55,167 bases of DNA from UBA525 sp964589765. GTDB taxonomy: Archaea > Nanobdellota > Nanobdellia > Woesearchaeales > UBA525. A program made the position numbers and the translations under genes. A model generated the notes under the pieces. The model saw nothing but the letters and a program-made list of their open reading frames with translations. It had not been told where the DNA came from and made no database searches. The stretch is taken from contig CAZPUM010000006.1 of assembly GCA_964589765.1 (NCBI GenBank), forward strand, positions 1 through 55,167, written 5' to 3'. Shown here one piece after another: positions 15,625-23,679 of the stretch. The first letter of the stretch is position 1; every line of letters starts with the position of its first letter.

Positions 15625-16089
15625 ATGGCAAACCAACTAACCACCATACTCAGAGAAATGGCAGGTGAGTTTGTTGAAAAGATCCCAGGCAATTGGCAGG
15701 TCACCCAAAGCAGAGATGGAAGGTTATTTGTCGAAGCGCCCTTCCTCGACCCCATTCTACACAACCATGACATAACCAACCTGCCCACTACAGATAATGA
15801 AAAACAGTTTGTTGAGTGCACACACTACCTAGACTTACAGAAAAGAGTCTCATACTCAGGAAACCTCTTTGTGTCCACAAACCTGGAGGGCCAAGGTATA
15901 GGAAGAAGGCTTGTTGAACTGAGAGAAGAGTTCTGTAAAAAACTCGGTATCGAAAAAATAGTGATCTCAACATGCACCAACCATTCATTCTGGGAACACA
16001 TGGGTTATACAAGAATAAATCAAGATTGTGACTATTTAGGTCTAGAGGACCCAGAACATATGGGCGACTACGAAAAGGTACTACAATGA
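15625..16089 (+). CDS. GNAT-family acetyltransferase 1
   Basis: 154 residues. The acetyl-CoA loop motif GQGIGRRLVELREEF follows a central strand (LFVSTNLE), and the C-terminal FWEHMGY is the usual last-strand motif. Substrate unknown. The ATG at 15625 is one base after the signal peptidase stop. The stop overlaps the ATG of a paralogous gene (ATGA at 16086). The two proteins share the same layout, so they arose by tandem duplication. Confidence 0.82.
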   Translation: MANQLTTILREMAGEFVEKIPGNWQVTQSRDGRLFVEAPFLDPILHNHDITNLPTTDNEKQFVECTHYLDLQKRVSYSGNLFVSTNLEGQGIGRRLVELREEFCKKLGIEKIVISTCTNHSFWEHMGYTRINQDCDYLGLEDPEHMGDYEKVLQ

Positions 16090-16535
16090 CAACCAGCTTT
16101 CCTACAGACGAAGAACTAAACGAGTTTCTTAAAGAGTTTGCAGAAGAACTAATCGATAAGTATCCCGGAGATTGGATGGTCCAGAGTTTCAGAATTAACA
16201 GAACAATACCAAAGCTTCATTTCAAAACACCCTTGATAAGAGATCAAGAGGGCAACATCAAGATAGGATTCACATACTGGGCCGACCCTTTGGATGGCAC
16301 AACATACATGGATGGACTTTGGGTCCATGAAGAACTACAGGGCCAAGGCATAGGAAAAGAACTGGTTGAATTTAGAGAAAGACTCTGCCAGGAGCTTAGC
16401 CTGAAAACAATAATTGTCACAGACTGCGTCAACATACCCTTCTGGGAACACATGGGCTACAAACCTGTAACATACCAACTTAGAAAAAAATTCCCCTGCA
16501 AAACAAACACATCTTCTTACTTTAAAGAAATTTAG
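16086..16535 (+). CDS. GNAT-family acetyltransferase 2
   Basis: 149 residues, paralogue of the preceding gene. Shared parts are a helix FAEELIDKYPGDWMV at the N-terminus, GLWVHEELQGQGIGKELVEFRE for acetyl-CoA binding, and FWEHMGYKP at the end. A cysteine-containing tail follows. The four-base overlap with the first GNAT gene indicates coupled translation, and the two may form a heterodimer. Substrate unknown. Confidence 0.82.
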   Translation: MTTSFPTDEELNEFLKEFAEELIDKYPGDWMVQSFRINRTIPKLHFKTPLIRDQEGNIKIGFTYWADPLDGTTYMDGLWVHEELQGQGIGKELVEFRERLCQELSLKTIIVTDCVNIPFWEHMGYKPVTYQLRKKFPCKTNTSSYFKEI

Positions 16536-16570
16536 CAACTTTCTTAAATCATCAACAAGCCTTAATTCTT

Positions 16571-17473
16571 ATGGAGAGCATAGCACCGCCTGAATCAATA
16601 GAGCACTACGAGAAGGCAGGCAAAGTAGCGAGGCAGGCCTTAGACTACGGAGCATCTTTAATCAAACCAGGTGCCAGTATGCGCGAAGTTCTCGACAAGG
16701 TCGAGCAATTTATACACAAGCAGGGCTGTGAAACAGCATTCCCGGCACAATCGTGCGTAAACGAAGTGGCCGCACACTACTGCCCGACAGAGCAGGACGA
16801 TTATGTGTACCAAGAAGGCGATTTAGTGAAACTTGATGTCGGGGTCCATTCCAACGGGTACGTTGGCGATAACGCAGTCACAGTCTCGCTGAACAGCGAG
16901 TACGAAGAACTATCCAATGCCACTAAAGAAGCGCTTGACAACGTGACAAAGATGCTCAAGCCAGGAGTCACATTAAACGAAATTGGACAGACAGTCCAGG
17001 ACACTTTACATGCAAAAGGGTTTCAACCAATTCGTAACCTGTCTGGTCACGGTCTCGCAAGATTTACACTACACAGCAAACCCAGCGTCCCAAACTATCC
17101 AACAGGCGAAACATTCGCTCTGGAAGAGGGCATGGTCATAGCAATAGAACCTTTCGGAACAACTGGAGAAGGACTGATTTACAACGCACCCAACCCTACA
17201 ATATTCTCCCAGGTAGACCTAAAGCCTGTCAGGAGTCCACACGCAAGACAGGTTCTTGAATTCATAACAAAATACCAAGGCCTGCCTTTCACAACAAGAT
17301 GGCTCACAAAAGAGCTTGGCGGCAGGGCAATACTCGGCATTGCCGAGCTGAAACGTGCGGGAATTCTCACCAGTTATGCTCCCCTGCCCGAAAAATCTGG
17401 CGGAATCGTCAGCCAATGGGAGAACACTTTCTTGATTATAAAGGATGGCTGCGAGGTTTTGACAAAAGCCTAA
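16571..17473 (+). CDS. map: Methionine aminopeptidase, type II archaeal
   Basis: 300 residues, the usual length for archaeal enzymes. The five metal ligands are present: Asp89 (KLDVGVH), Asp100 (VGDNAVT), His160 (LSGHGL), Glu193 (AIEPF) and Glu284 (SQWENTF). His69 (EVAAHYCP) is the conserved substrate-binding residue. The insertion around residues 215-275 is the type II helical domain. It removes initiator methionine from new proteins. A TATA-like TTCTTAAATCA near 16547 makes the ATG at 16571 leaderless. Confidence 0.95.
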   Translation: MESIAPPESIEHYEKAGKVARQALDYGASLIKPGASMREVLDKVEQFIHKQGCETAFPAQSCVNEVAAHYCPTEQDDYVYQEGDLVKLDVGVHSNGYVGDNAVTVSLNSEYEELSNATKEALDNVTKMLKPGVTLNEIGQTVQDTLHAKGFQPIRNLSGHGLARFTLHSKPSVPNYPTGETFALEEGMVIAIEPFGTTGEGLIYNAPNPTIFSQVDLKPVRSPHARQVLEFITKYQGLPFTTRWLTKELGGRAILGIAELKRAGILTSYAPLPEKSGGIVSQWENTFLIIKDGCEVLTKA

Positions 17474-17491
17474 TAAACAACCTCTTTTTAT

Positions 17492-17520
17492 CCACTCTAA
17501 AGAGGTGGGGGTGGTGGCAA
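17492..17520 (+). promoter_or_regulatory. G-rich leader of the HAD gene, shared with the queuosine salvage gene
   Basis: The 12-mer GGTGGGGGTGGT (17504-17515) ends five bases before the ATG. The same 12-mer with the same spacing occurs before the gene at 39148, and both are preceded by TCTAA. CCACTCT (17492-17498) can pair with AGAGGTGG, covering the ribosome site. Four GG tracts could also form a two-layer G-quadruplex. Confidence 0.5.
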
Positions 17521-18387
17521 ATGAAACTTATTACCTCTGGATTTTACCTTGAGAGACCTCTAGCAGGAGTCATTTTCGATATGGACGGGGTTGTCCTAGA
17601 TACTTTTGGAGACCAACACGAGTGGCTGGGAACACAGGCAACCAAATTTAATCCAAATGCGGAGTTCCCATTATATGACGAAGAGTTCAGAAAGAGATAC
17701 AACCACGGTTACAAAACAGGAAGCTATCCTGGAATTTATGAGGAGTTTGGAATCGATTTCGAAGCCCATTCAACAGACATTTGGGCTGCGTTCAATGCAT
17801 TCTACGCAAACAGAATCACCCCCACATGTAAAGTCGGCAACGACGATGTTGCAGACGTCATCAAGAATCTCTTCGTTAATGGCGCTCCTTCTAAAGAAAG
17901 AGCAACAAGACTACGTCTTGCAATCAACACAACGAAGGGCCATGACAACATTTACCCTTCATTGACAGAAGCAGGAATATGGGAGTGTTTTGATACAGTC
18001 ACAGAGGATGACGATATCATCGAGTGGGCCGGAGACAGCATGAGGAAAAAGAACGGCGACTACAAGTCAGTTGAAGAGATGCGAAAAGATGTTCCTGAAG
18101 GAATAAGTAGAGTTCTTGGCAAACCTGGAAGCTTAACAGGATTCCTCACCATGCAGAAACTCGGAGCAAATCCCAAGTCAGTTATTGTACTTGAAGATAC
18201 AGCAAGCGGAATCAAGACTTACAAACCACTGAAAACACTTAACGGCTACGAAAACGTTTACGTAGCAGGAGTATCCTGGGGCTTTGACGAAGTTCCAGAC
18301 CTTATCGATGCAGGCGCGGATGCTATTCTGGACAGCCCTGGAGAGATTCTGGACCTGGTTCAAAGATTAGGAGGCAATCTTCGTTAA
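17521..18387 (+). CDS. HAD-superfamily hydrolase
   Basis: 288 residues. Motif I is IFDMDGVVLDT (nucleophile Asp20, acid/base Asp22); motif II region INTTKG; motif IV VIVLEDTASGIKT. The cap is large and lies between motifs I and II (about residues 30-130), as in beta-phosphoglucomutase and phosphoglycolate phosphatase relatives. Substrate unknown. The GTGG-rich leader shared with the queuosine salvage gene hints at common control. It converges with the zinc-ribbon gene by a four-base overlap. Confidence 0.8.
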   Translation: MKLITSGFYLERPLAGVIFDMDGVVLDTFGDQHEWLGTQATKFNPNAEFPLYDEEFRKRYNHGYKTGSYPGIYEEFGIDFEAHSTDIWAAFNAFYANRITPTCKVGNDDVADVIKNLFVNGAPSKERATRLRLAINTTKGHDNIYPSLTEAGIWECFDTVTEDDDIIEWAGDSMRKKNGDYKSVEEMRKDVPEGISRVLGKPGSLTGFLTMQKLGANPKSVIVLEDTASGIKTYKPLKTLNGYENVYVAGVSWGFDEVPDLIDAGADAILDSPGEILDLVQRLGGNLR

Positions 18388-18542
18388 GCCTTCTTAATCA
18401 ACACATGGTTGTCATACCCGCAGTGCTCACACTTGCCTGACTTGTACAAGAAATCCAGGAACCACTCCTCGAAAAACCTGCCTGCTTTCTTGCACTTGGC
18501 ACAAACATCTGACAGAACCATTTCTAAATTTTCTTCTCTCAT
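18384..18542 (-). CDS. Small zinc-ribbon protein
   Basis: Fifty-two residues with two CxxC knuckles, CAKC and CEHC, 28 residues apart, typical of a zinc ribbon. I chose the ATG at 18542 because GGAGGG lies upstream; a TATA box (TTATAAAG on the minus strand near 18590) fits this start rather than the ATG at 18569. It may bind nucleic acid or act in a larger complex. Confidence 0.65.
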   Translation of the reverse strand: MREENLEMVLSDVCAKCKKAGRFFEEWFLDFLYKSGKCEHCGYDNHVLIKKA

Positions 18543-18613
18543 ATCACTGCCCTCCAACTCTGTATTCAATACACCGTTGAAAACCCTTTATAAGCAATTC
18601 TTTACCAAAAAAT

Positions 18614-20221
18614 CTATTCTGTAGAATAATCGTTAAGATTAATTTGACCTTTTCGCCTGTTCTCTTTTACTTTTACATCTTCAGGTCTGACTTTTTGGCC
18701 GACCTGTTCTTTGACATTCACAGCTAACTTGGGACCAAGAAGTTTAGCCAACTTAGAGTATTCTGCTTTTTTCAGGTCGCCAAGATTACGGACACCGTTC
18801 CTGTACAGTTTACGCGCACGAACACGACCTATGTTTCTCAAACGAAGTAAAGTCAACAACTCTTCTTTGGCGCCATGCTCCAATCTTACTCTGAGTTTTT
18901 CGAACTCAGCAATCATGGTTTGCCAACCTTTCAATTTCGCAAGTTCAATCAGTGAGTATAGCAACCAGTCAGCAATGGAACGCTTGGCCTGTAGTTCTCC
19001 CGGACGGACGCCAAATCTCTGAAGAATAATATCTTCACCCGCCTCCTCTATCCACTCATTGAAAACAATGGCTGTTTTCATAGCTCTGAGATAATCCTCG
19101 TACTCGTAACTGTAAATCGTAGGTGGTTTTACAATTAGATCACCTTCCCATTTCACCAACTCTTCATCAACCTCATCAAACTCTGCCTTCTTGATAGAGA
19201 ACAAAGGACGAATTTCCAGGGTTGTGCTAATCAGGTGTAACAAGGGTAATGACTGCAAACGAATCTTTCGCTTAGTGCTAGTTTCCAACTCAACCAACAG
19301 GTGGTTTGCAGTTAAGGGGTCAAGGTACAACTGAGCGACACGCTCACCAAGTTTTGTTGCGACTAAACTGCCCGAAACAACATCAATCGCAACAACAAAA
19401 TCATCCTGCTCCATAGAGTTTTTCTCGATGAAACCCCATCCTTGAAGCAGGCCTATCATCTTGTTAAGAATCGCGTGGAGTTTTTCCGTGTCGCCGTACT
19501 GCCACGCGTAAAATGTTCCGTCAAAAAACCTGTACAAGGATTCCTTGTCATGGACATAGCCTGAAGCTACCAATGACAAAACATATGTCCTGAGAACGGG
19601 CTCCACAGCAAGTTTGCTGTGAATCTGCTCGGGTTCCCCGAGTAAATACTTCTCAATGATACGCTCACGGTCAGACTCATTAGACGCGATACAAATCGCC
19701 TGACCGGAATCTTCCTGCCCTGGACGGCCAGCACGGCCCGACATCTGTTCGTACTCCAGTACCGGGATATCGGCCATACCCCAGGATGTTCCTGAACTGA
19801 ACCTTTTCAAGTCTCGAATCACACTTCTATATGCAGGAAGGTCCATTCCCATCGCAAGTGTTGGGGTAGCACAGATAATCTTCAGAGTCCCTTCCCTAAA
19901 TCCAATCTCAACCATCTGTCTCTGCTGTGCGTTAAGACCCGCATGGTGGAAAGCGACACCGTGTTTCACGCAAAGGGCTAAACGTTTACACTGTTTTGTC
20001 GGACTACTGACTGCCGAAAGAACAGATTCAGACAGTTCGTTAAGAACCTCTTTTTCGTCAGGATGAATATCGCGAATTTTCACAGCCACACGTTCTGCCT
20101 GTGATTCTGCTCCGCGTTTTGTGTTACAAAACACTAAAGCCTGTTTTCCTATATTTACGGTGTCAAGACAGAGGTTCAGTGTATCATCTGAGTACTTCTG
20201 CTCTATCTGTGAAACCTTCAT
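18614..20221 (-). CDS. Hel308-like helicase lacking the first RecA domain
   Basis: 535 residues that match the second half of Hel308/Ski2-type helicases. RecA domain 2 starts at once (ALVFCNTKRGAESQAERVA), followed by VAFHHAGL, ATPTLAMGMDLPA and QMSGRAGRPGQ (motif VI). Then come the winged-helix, ratchet (about 330-450) and C-terminal helix-hairpin-helix (LLRLRNIGRVRARKLY). The Walker A and DExH motifs of domain 1 are absent. The ATG at 20221 has its own TATA box 26 bases upstream, so this is not merely a gene prediction cut short. It could work with a separately encoded domain 1 or without ATP hydrolysis. Confidence 0.85.
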   Translation of the reverse strand: MKVSQIEQKYSDDTLNLCLDTVNIGKQALVFCNTKRGAESQAERVAVKIRDIHPDEKEVLNELSESVLSAVSSPTKQCKRLALCVKHGVAFHHAGLNAQQRQMVEIGFREGTLKIICATPTLAMGMDLPAYRSVIRDLKRFSSGTSWGMADIPVLEYEQMSGRAGRPGQEDSGQAICIASNESDRERIIEKYLLGEPEQIHSKLAVEPVLRTYVLSLVASGYVHDKESLYRFFDGTFYAWQYGDTEKLHAILNKMIGLLQGWGFIEKNSMEQDDFVVAIDVVSGSLVATKLGERVAQLYLDPLTANHLLVELETSTKRKIRLQSLPLLHLISTTLEIRPLFSIKKAEFDEVDEELVKWEGDLIVKPPTIYSYEYEDYLRAMKTAIVFNEWIEEAGEDIILQRFGVRPGELQAKRSIADWLLYSLIELAKLKGWQTMIAEFEKLRVRLEHGAKEELLTLLRLRNIGRVRARKLYRNGVRNLGDLKKAEYSKLAKLLGPKLAVNVKEQVGQKVRPEDVKVKENRRKGQINLNDYSTE

Positions 20222-20235
20222 AATTAGAACGAGCT

Positions 20236-21156
20236 TTATTCTGTTATATATGGTTTGGCACTTTGACCAGTGTAGTAAAGCTCCAGAGTCTCTTTGTCTT
20301 CCGCACAGTCAATATCCATAGCAAGTGTTGGCGCACGAAGAAGACCAATCTCAACACACGACTTTTCTCTGTATTCAGGTTTCAGTATAGGGCACATCGC
20401 CTTTGAGACTTCCTTGTAGGTCGGGATTCTTCTGGCCCAAGAATCTCTGTACTCTCCGTCATTACCAGGTTTTAGTGATATTCCTGCCAAAACTTTTGCA
20501 ACCCTGTATGCTTCACCAGGTGTCGGACAAACATTCCATAACAGACTGAAAAGTACCGCAGGATTCCTCAGACCAAGCTCCCTAGACCTGAATCTGGCAT
20601 CTGCGATTTTTGCCACATTCTCAAGTTTGAGTCTTGATGGCCTGAACGCGTACATCTGACTAGCGCTGAAAAAGTCAATTTTTCCGTTATTCCTGACAGG
20701 GTACATTTTGTGTCCGCGGTCTTTTCTGAACCCATTCTTGATAAGGTCGTCTCCTTCTATGAACGGGATATAAGCAGATACATCCCAACGCCACGAAATA
20801 TCAGATTCAAATGTTCTGAGGTCATCGACACTCGGCACGAGGTCCCAGGGCACAACTCGCACCATTTCTTCACCGAAAATTTTAAACCATCGAAGCTTGT
20901 CTCCGAACCCCTCTAAATCCTCGATAACATTTGCCTGAAGCGCCTTTGGAATGTAAGGCTCAATATGCTCTTTTTTACCAAGAATATCTATCGGGTCATA
21001 CCCTGCTTCGGAATATTGTGTTAGAGATTCTGTCAATAGGTGAGAACCCATAAATGGAAGCCCTGCCTTGTTTTTGCCAAGGTAGTTGTGTCTTCTGTAA
21101 AGTCCTGTGTCTTCCTTTTCTGAAACACCCGCGAGTATTACCAGTGGTTTTGACAT
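20236..21156 (-). CDS. Nucleotidyltransferase-fold protein (GT-A type)
   Basis: 306 residues. The N-terminus (KPLVILAGV...GKNKAGLPFMGSHLLTESLTQYSEAGYDPIDILG) follows the NTP-transferase pattern of MobA/GlmU-like enzymes, and the end (LAMDIDCAEDKETLE) matches their closing (D/N)IDxxED motif. The G-G loop is replaced by AGVSEKED, so nucleotide choice is unclear. Middle sequence PFIEGDDLIKNGF... is family-specific. The ATG at 21156 is leaderless behind TTTATAAA near 21182. Substrate unknown; a sugar or cofactor nucleotide is likely. Confidence 0.6.
   Translation of the reverse strand: MSKPLVILAGVSEKEDTGLYRRHNYLGKNKAGLPFMGSHLLTESLTQYSEAGYDPIDILGKKEHIEPYIPKALQANVIEDLEGFGDKLRWFKIFGEEMVRVVPWDLVPSVDDLRTFESDISWRWDVSAYIPFIEGDDLIKNGFRKDRGHKMYPVRNNGKIDFFSASQMYAFRPSRLKLENVAKIADARFRSRELGLRNPAVLFSLLWNVCPTPGEAYRVAKVLAGISLKPGNDGEYRDSWARRIPTYKEVSKAMCPILKPEYREKSCVEIGLLRAPTLAMDIDCAEDKETLELYYTGQSAKPYITE
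20243..20251 (-). promoter_or_regulatory. TATA box of the half-Hel308 gene
   Basis: ATATATAAC on the minus strand, centred 26 bases before the ATG at 20221. It overlaps the last codons of the nucleotidyltransferase gene and argues that the short helicase is expressed as such. Confidence 0.55.
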
Positions 21157-21249
21157 GCTGACGGGAATCTCACACGATTTATAAATCACAGCCTCGACGA
21201 CAGAGCTGAGAAAACTATTTAAAAGGCCTGTCTGTCCTGCCTTTATTAG

Positions 21250-21322
21250 GTCCCCATAGCTTAGCGGTTAGAGCGCGTGGCTGTTAACCACGAGGTCCCC
21301 GGTTCAATTCCGGGTGGGGACG
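21250..21322 (+). tRNA. tRNA-Asn (anticodon GTT)
   Basis: Acceptor arms GTCCCCA and TGGGGAC pair fully. The anticodon stem CGTGG/CCACG holds the loop CTGTTAA (GTT). The T arm has GGTTCAATTCC and the discriminator is G; no CCA is encoded. A TATTTAAAA box near 21213-21220 lies about 33 bases upstream. Confidence 0.95.
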
Positions 21323-21367
21323 TTAGTTCCCACCGGAACGAATAGTGACCTGTGGGGACATTCCCAC
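21310..21367 (+). other. Hairpins in and after the tRNA-Asn 3' end
   Basis: TTCCCACCGG (21327-21336) can pair with CCGGGTGGGGA at the tRNA 3' end. A second hairpin, GTGGGGA/TTCCCAC (21352-21367), follows. Both repeat the tRNA acceptor sequence TGGGGAC, so the trailer may be a processing signal or an acceptor-stem remnant. Confidence 0.35.
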
Positions 21368-21427
21368 TGGAAGCCCGACTCAAGGTTTATTCGCAACCGT
21401 TAAAAGTCGAACAAAACTCCCAACTCT

Positions 21428-21745
21428 ATGAATATTAATAGAAATTCAGAAAGAGGATACACCTTGGGAGAACTTCTAGGCTGTTTGACACTTGGTGCCT
21501 GCGCGCTAGCAGCAGGTTATGTAGGCACTATTGTCGGAGAGAAAATAAATGAACATCTCAATTACTCTTCAGTCCAGCAAAAAGTACTTTCGGTTGCTGA
21601 CACCAATAAGAATGGGGTTCTTGAACCTGATGAAGAGATGGCGATGCTAAGAGAGATGGGAATCGTAGTTAGGCCCGGACAGAATTTTGCTGATTTAGAC
21701 ATTCCTTACAAAAATTTAGAAGACTACCTCGAATCAAGAAAATAA
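21428..21745 (+). CDS. Pilin-like membrane protein with an EF-hand loop
   Basis: 105 residues. The N-terminus reads RG-YTLGELLGCLTLGACALAAGYV: a Gly before an aromatic residue, Glu at +5 and then a hydrophobic helix, which is the type IV prepilin pattern. The outer part has DTNKNGVLEPDEE, a good 12-residue EF-hand calcium loop. It may be a minor pilin or pseudopilin stabilised by calcium. Only one EF-hand is clear. A simple single-span membrane protein is the alternative. Confidence 0.6.
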   Translation: MNINRNSERGYTLGELLGCLTLGACALAAGYVGTIVGEKINEHLNYSSVQQKVLSVADTNKNGVLEPDEEMAMLREMGIVVRPGQNFADLDIPYKNLEDYLESRK

Positions 21746-21793
21746 TTTTCTTCTTTTCACAATATTCTTAAAAGAATTTCAGTATCCTCTGTC

Positions 21794-22339
21794 ATGTTCG
21801 ATATTTCACAACTGAAGCAAATTAGAAACTCGCTGAAAATGACCCAGTCTGAACTGGCAAAACAGGCTGGCGTTAGCCAGTCATTAATCACTAAACTTGA
21901 AGCAGGGTTGATAGACCCAAAACACTCAACAGTACAAAGAATAGAAAAGGCGGTCGAGAACTTAATGCACAGGAATTCTCCAACAATCGCAGACATAATG
22001 CAGACTAAAATCATCAGTGCAAAAGCCGACGAACCTGTACCCACCATTGTGAAAAAAATGCGAAAGGAAGGTATTTCACAGATGCCTGTTTTCGAGAATG
22101 GCAACCCAATAGGAACTATCACAGAAGACATTATTCTTCGCGCTATTGCTGAAGAAAAAGAACTGAGCAAGCTGACAGTCTCACATTTAATGGAAGGACC
22201 TCCTCCAACTCTGTCAGAAGATACCCCTTTGACCGTGGCAAGACATCTTTTAGAATACTCTCAGATAATACTGGTACAGAAAAAAGAAAAAGTGATTGGA
22301 GTTGCTACCAAAACCGACCTGATTAATGCTTCACTTTGA
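21794..22339 (+). CDS. HTH-CBS domain transcription regulator
   Basis: 181 residues. The N-terminal XRE-type helix-turn-helix (MTQSELAKQAGVSQSLITKLEAGLIDP, about 17-43) is followed by two CBS domains (about 65-120 and 125-181; SQMPVFENGNPIGTITEDII and LVQKKEKVIGVATKTDLI). CBS pairs bind adenosyl compounds such as AMP, ATP or S-adenosylmethionine. It is tail-to-tail with the SAM synthetase gene, overlapping 17 bases, so SAM is an attractive ligand, but that is inference. Confidence 0.88.
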   Translation: MFDISQLKQIRNSLKMTQSELAKQAGVSQSLITKLEAGLIDPKHSTVQRIEKAVENLMHRNSPTIADIMQTKIISAKADEPVPTIVKKMRKEGISQMPVFENGNPIGTITEDIILRAIAEEKELSKLTVSHLMEGPPPTLSEDTPLTVARHLLEYSQIILVQKKEKVIGVATKTDLINASL

Positions 22340-23474
22340 CCAAGGAGCGGTTAAGTTTTACTGCTAAGGAAGTATCCTCCCAAGGCAGTCCTCTTCTACC
22401 AAAATGTCCATAAGCAGCTATCTGTCTGTAAGAAACTCTCTTCAACCCCAAGTCTCTGATTATCGATTTTGGACGAAGGTCAAACTGGTTTCTAACAATC
22501 TCAGCAAGCTGTTCATCCGATAATTTTCCAGTCCCAAATGTATCAACATATAGACTGACCGGTTCAGCAACACCTATAGCATAACTTATCTGGACCTCGC
22601 ATCGTTTGGCAAAGCCAGAAGCGACGATGTTCTTTGCCACCCATCTAGCAGCGTAAGCTCCAGAACGGTCAACCTTAGAAGGGTCTTTTCCTGAGAAAGC
22701 TCCTCCCCCATGTCTCCCCACACCGCCGTAAGTATCTACGATAATTTTTCTGCCCGTGAGTCCTGCATCTCCTTCGGGACCACCAATCACAAACCTTCCT
22801 GTTGGGTTGATGTAGATTTTTGTTTCTGAATCAATAAAGTCACCGCAAACAGAACCAATCACATCCCTTAGAATATCTTTTCTCAACAATTCTAGTTCTA
22901 CATTTTCGCGGTGCTGAGTACTTACAACGACAGCGGATAATCTTTCAGGACGGCCATTAACATAATCGACAGAGACCTGTGCTTTACCGTCCGGACCTAA
23001 ATAATCAAGAGTTCCATTCTTGCGCACCTCTGCAAGTTTTCTTGTCAGTTTGTGCGCAAGCACTATCGGAAGAGGCATCAACTCTTCAGTCTCATCGCAG
23101 GCGTAACCGTACATCATTCCCTGGTCGCCTGCGCCTTGTTCGTGTCCTGAACTTTCGTCTACTCCCTGCGCGATATCCGGGCTCTGCCCGTGTATTGATG
23201 TCAACACAGAACAGTCCTCATAATCAATTCCGAAGGAAGGGTCTGTGTAACCAATCTCCCGCAGAGTCCTGCGGGCTATCTCTTGCGGGTCAATTTGCGC
23301 ATTACTGCGCACTTCACCCGCGAGCATAATCAATCCCGTTGTTGTCAATGTCTCTACAGCCACCCTGGATTCAGGGTCTTGTGCCAGATAAGCATCAAGT
23401 ATTGCGTCGCTTATCTGGTCGCATATCTTGTCAGGGTGGCCCTCTGTTACAGATTCACTGGTTATCGTTACCAT
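22323..23474 (-). CDS. metK: S-adenosylmethionine synthetase, bacterial type
   Basis: 383 residues with the MetK signatures ESVTEGHPDKICDQISDAILDA, GAGDQGMMYGYA and GGGAFSGKDPSKVDRSGAYAAR. It makes SAM from methionine and ATP. Most archaea use a distant, archaea-specific MAT family; this is the bacterial/eukaryotic family, so it was probably acquired by transfer. The ATG at 23474 lies about 28 bases after a TTTTTATTAATA box. A 20-base palindrome lies just upstream of that box. Confidence 0.95.
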   Translation of the reverse strand: MVTITSESVTEGHPDKICDQISDAILDAYLAQDPESRVAVETLTTTGLIMLAGEVRSNAQIDPQEIARRTLREIGYTDPSFGIDYEDCSVLTSIHGQSPDIAQGVDESSGHEQGAGDQGMMYGYACDETEELMPLPIVLAHKLTRKLAEVRKNGTLDYLGPDGKAQVSVDYVNGRPERLSAVVVSTQHRENVELELLRKDILRDVIGSVCGDFIDSETKIYINPTGRFVIGGPEGDAGLTGRKIIVDTYGGVGRHGGGAFSGKDPSKVDRSGAYAARWVAKNIVASGFAKRCEVQISYAIGVAEPVSLYVDTFGTGKLSDEQLAEIVRNQFDLRPKSIIRDLGLKRVSYRQIAAYGHFGRRGLPWEDTSLAVKLNRSLVKVKH

Positions 23475-23516
23475 TCTGTAGCTGATTTGCACTGTATTAA
23501 TAAAAAGTCGTGTCTA

Positions 23517-23536
23517 ATTATTCCTAAAGGAATAAT
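23517..23536. promoter_or_regulatory. Palindrome between metK and initiator tRNA promoters
   Basis: Perfect inverted repeat ATTATTCC-TAAA-GGAATAAT. It lies upstream of the metK TATA-like box (about 23497-23509, minus strand) and before the tRNA TATA box (TATATATAAA, 23561-23570, plus strand). This position suits an activator or repressor site; the HTH-CBS protein is a candidate binder. Confidence 0.5.
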
Positions 23537-23592
23537 ATTTCACGTCGAAAGCAGGGCAAATATATATAAACCGCATGGAAATTCTTGGGTTT

Positions 23593-23667
23593 AGCGGGGT
23601 GGGGCAGCTAGGAGTGCCCGTCGGGCTCATAACCCGGAGGTCGGAAGTTCAAATCTTCCCCCCGCTA
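23593..23667 (+). tRNA. Initiator tRNA-Met (anticodon CAT)
   Basis: Acceptor arms AGCGGGG and CCCCGCT pair. The anticodon stem CGGG/CCCG carries three G-C pairs next to the loop CTCATAA, the mark of initiators, and the A1-U72 pair matches archaeal initiators. Discriminator A, no encoded CCA. TATA box TATATATAAA is at 23561-23570. Confidence 0.94.
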
Positions 23668-23679
23668 CTTTTTCTATTC

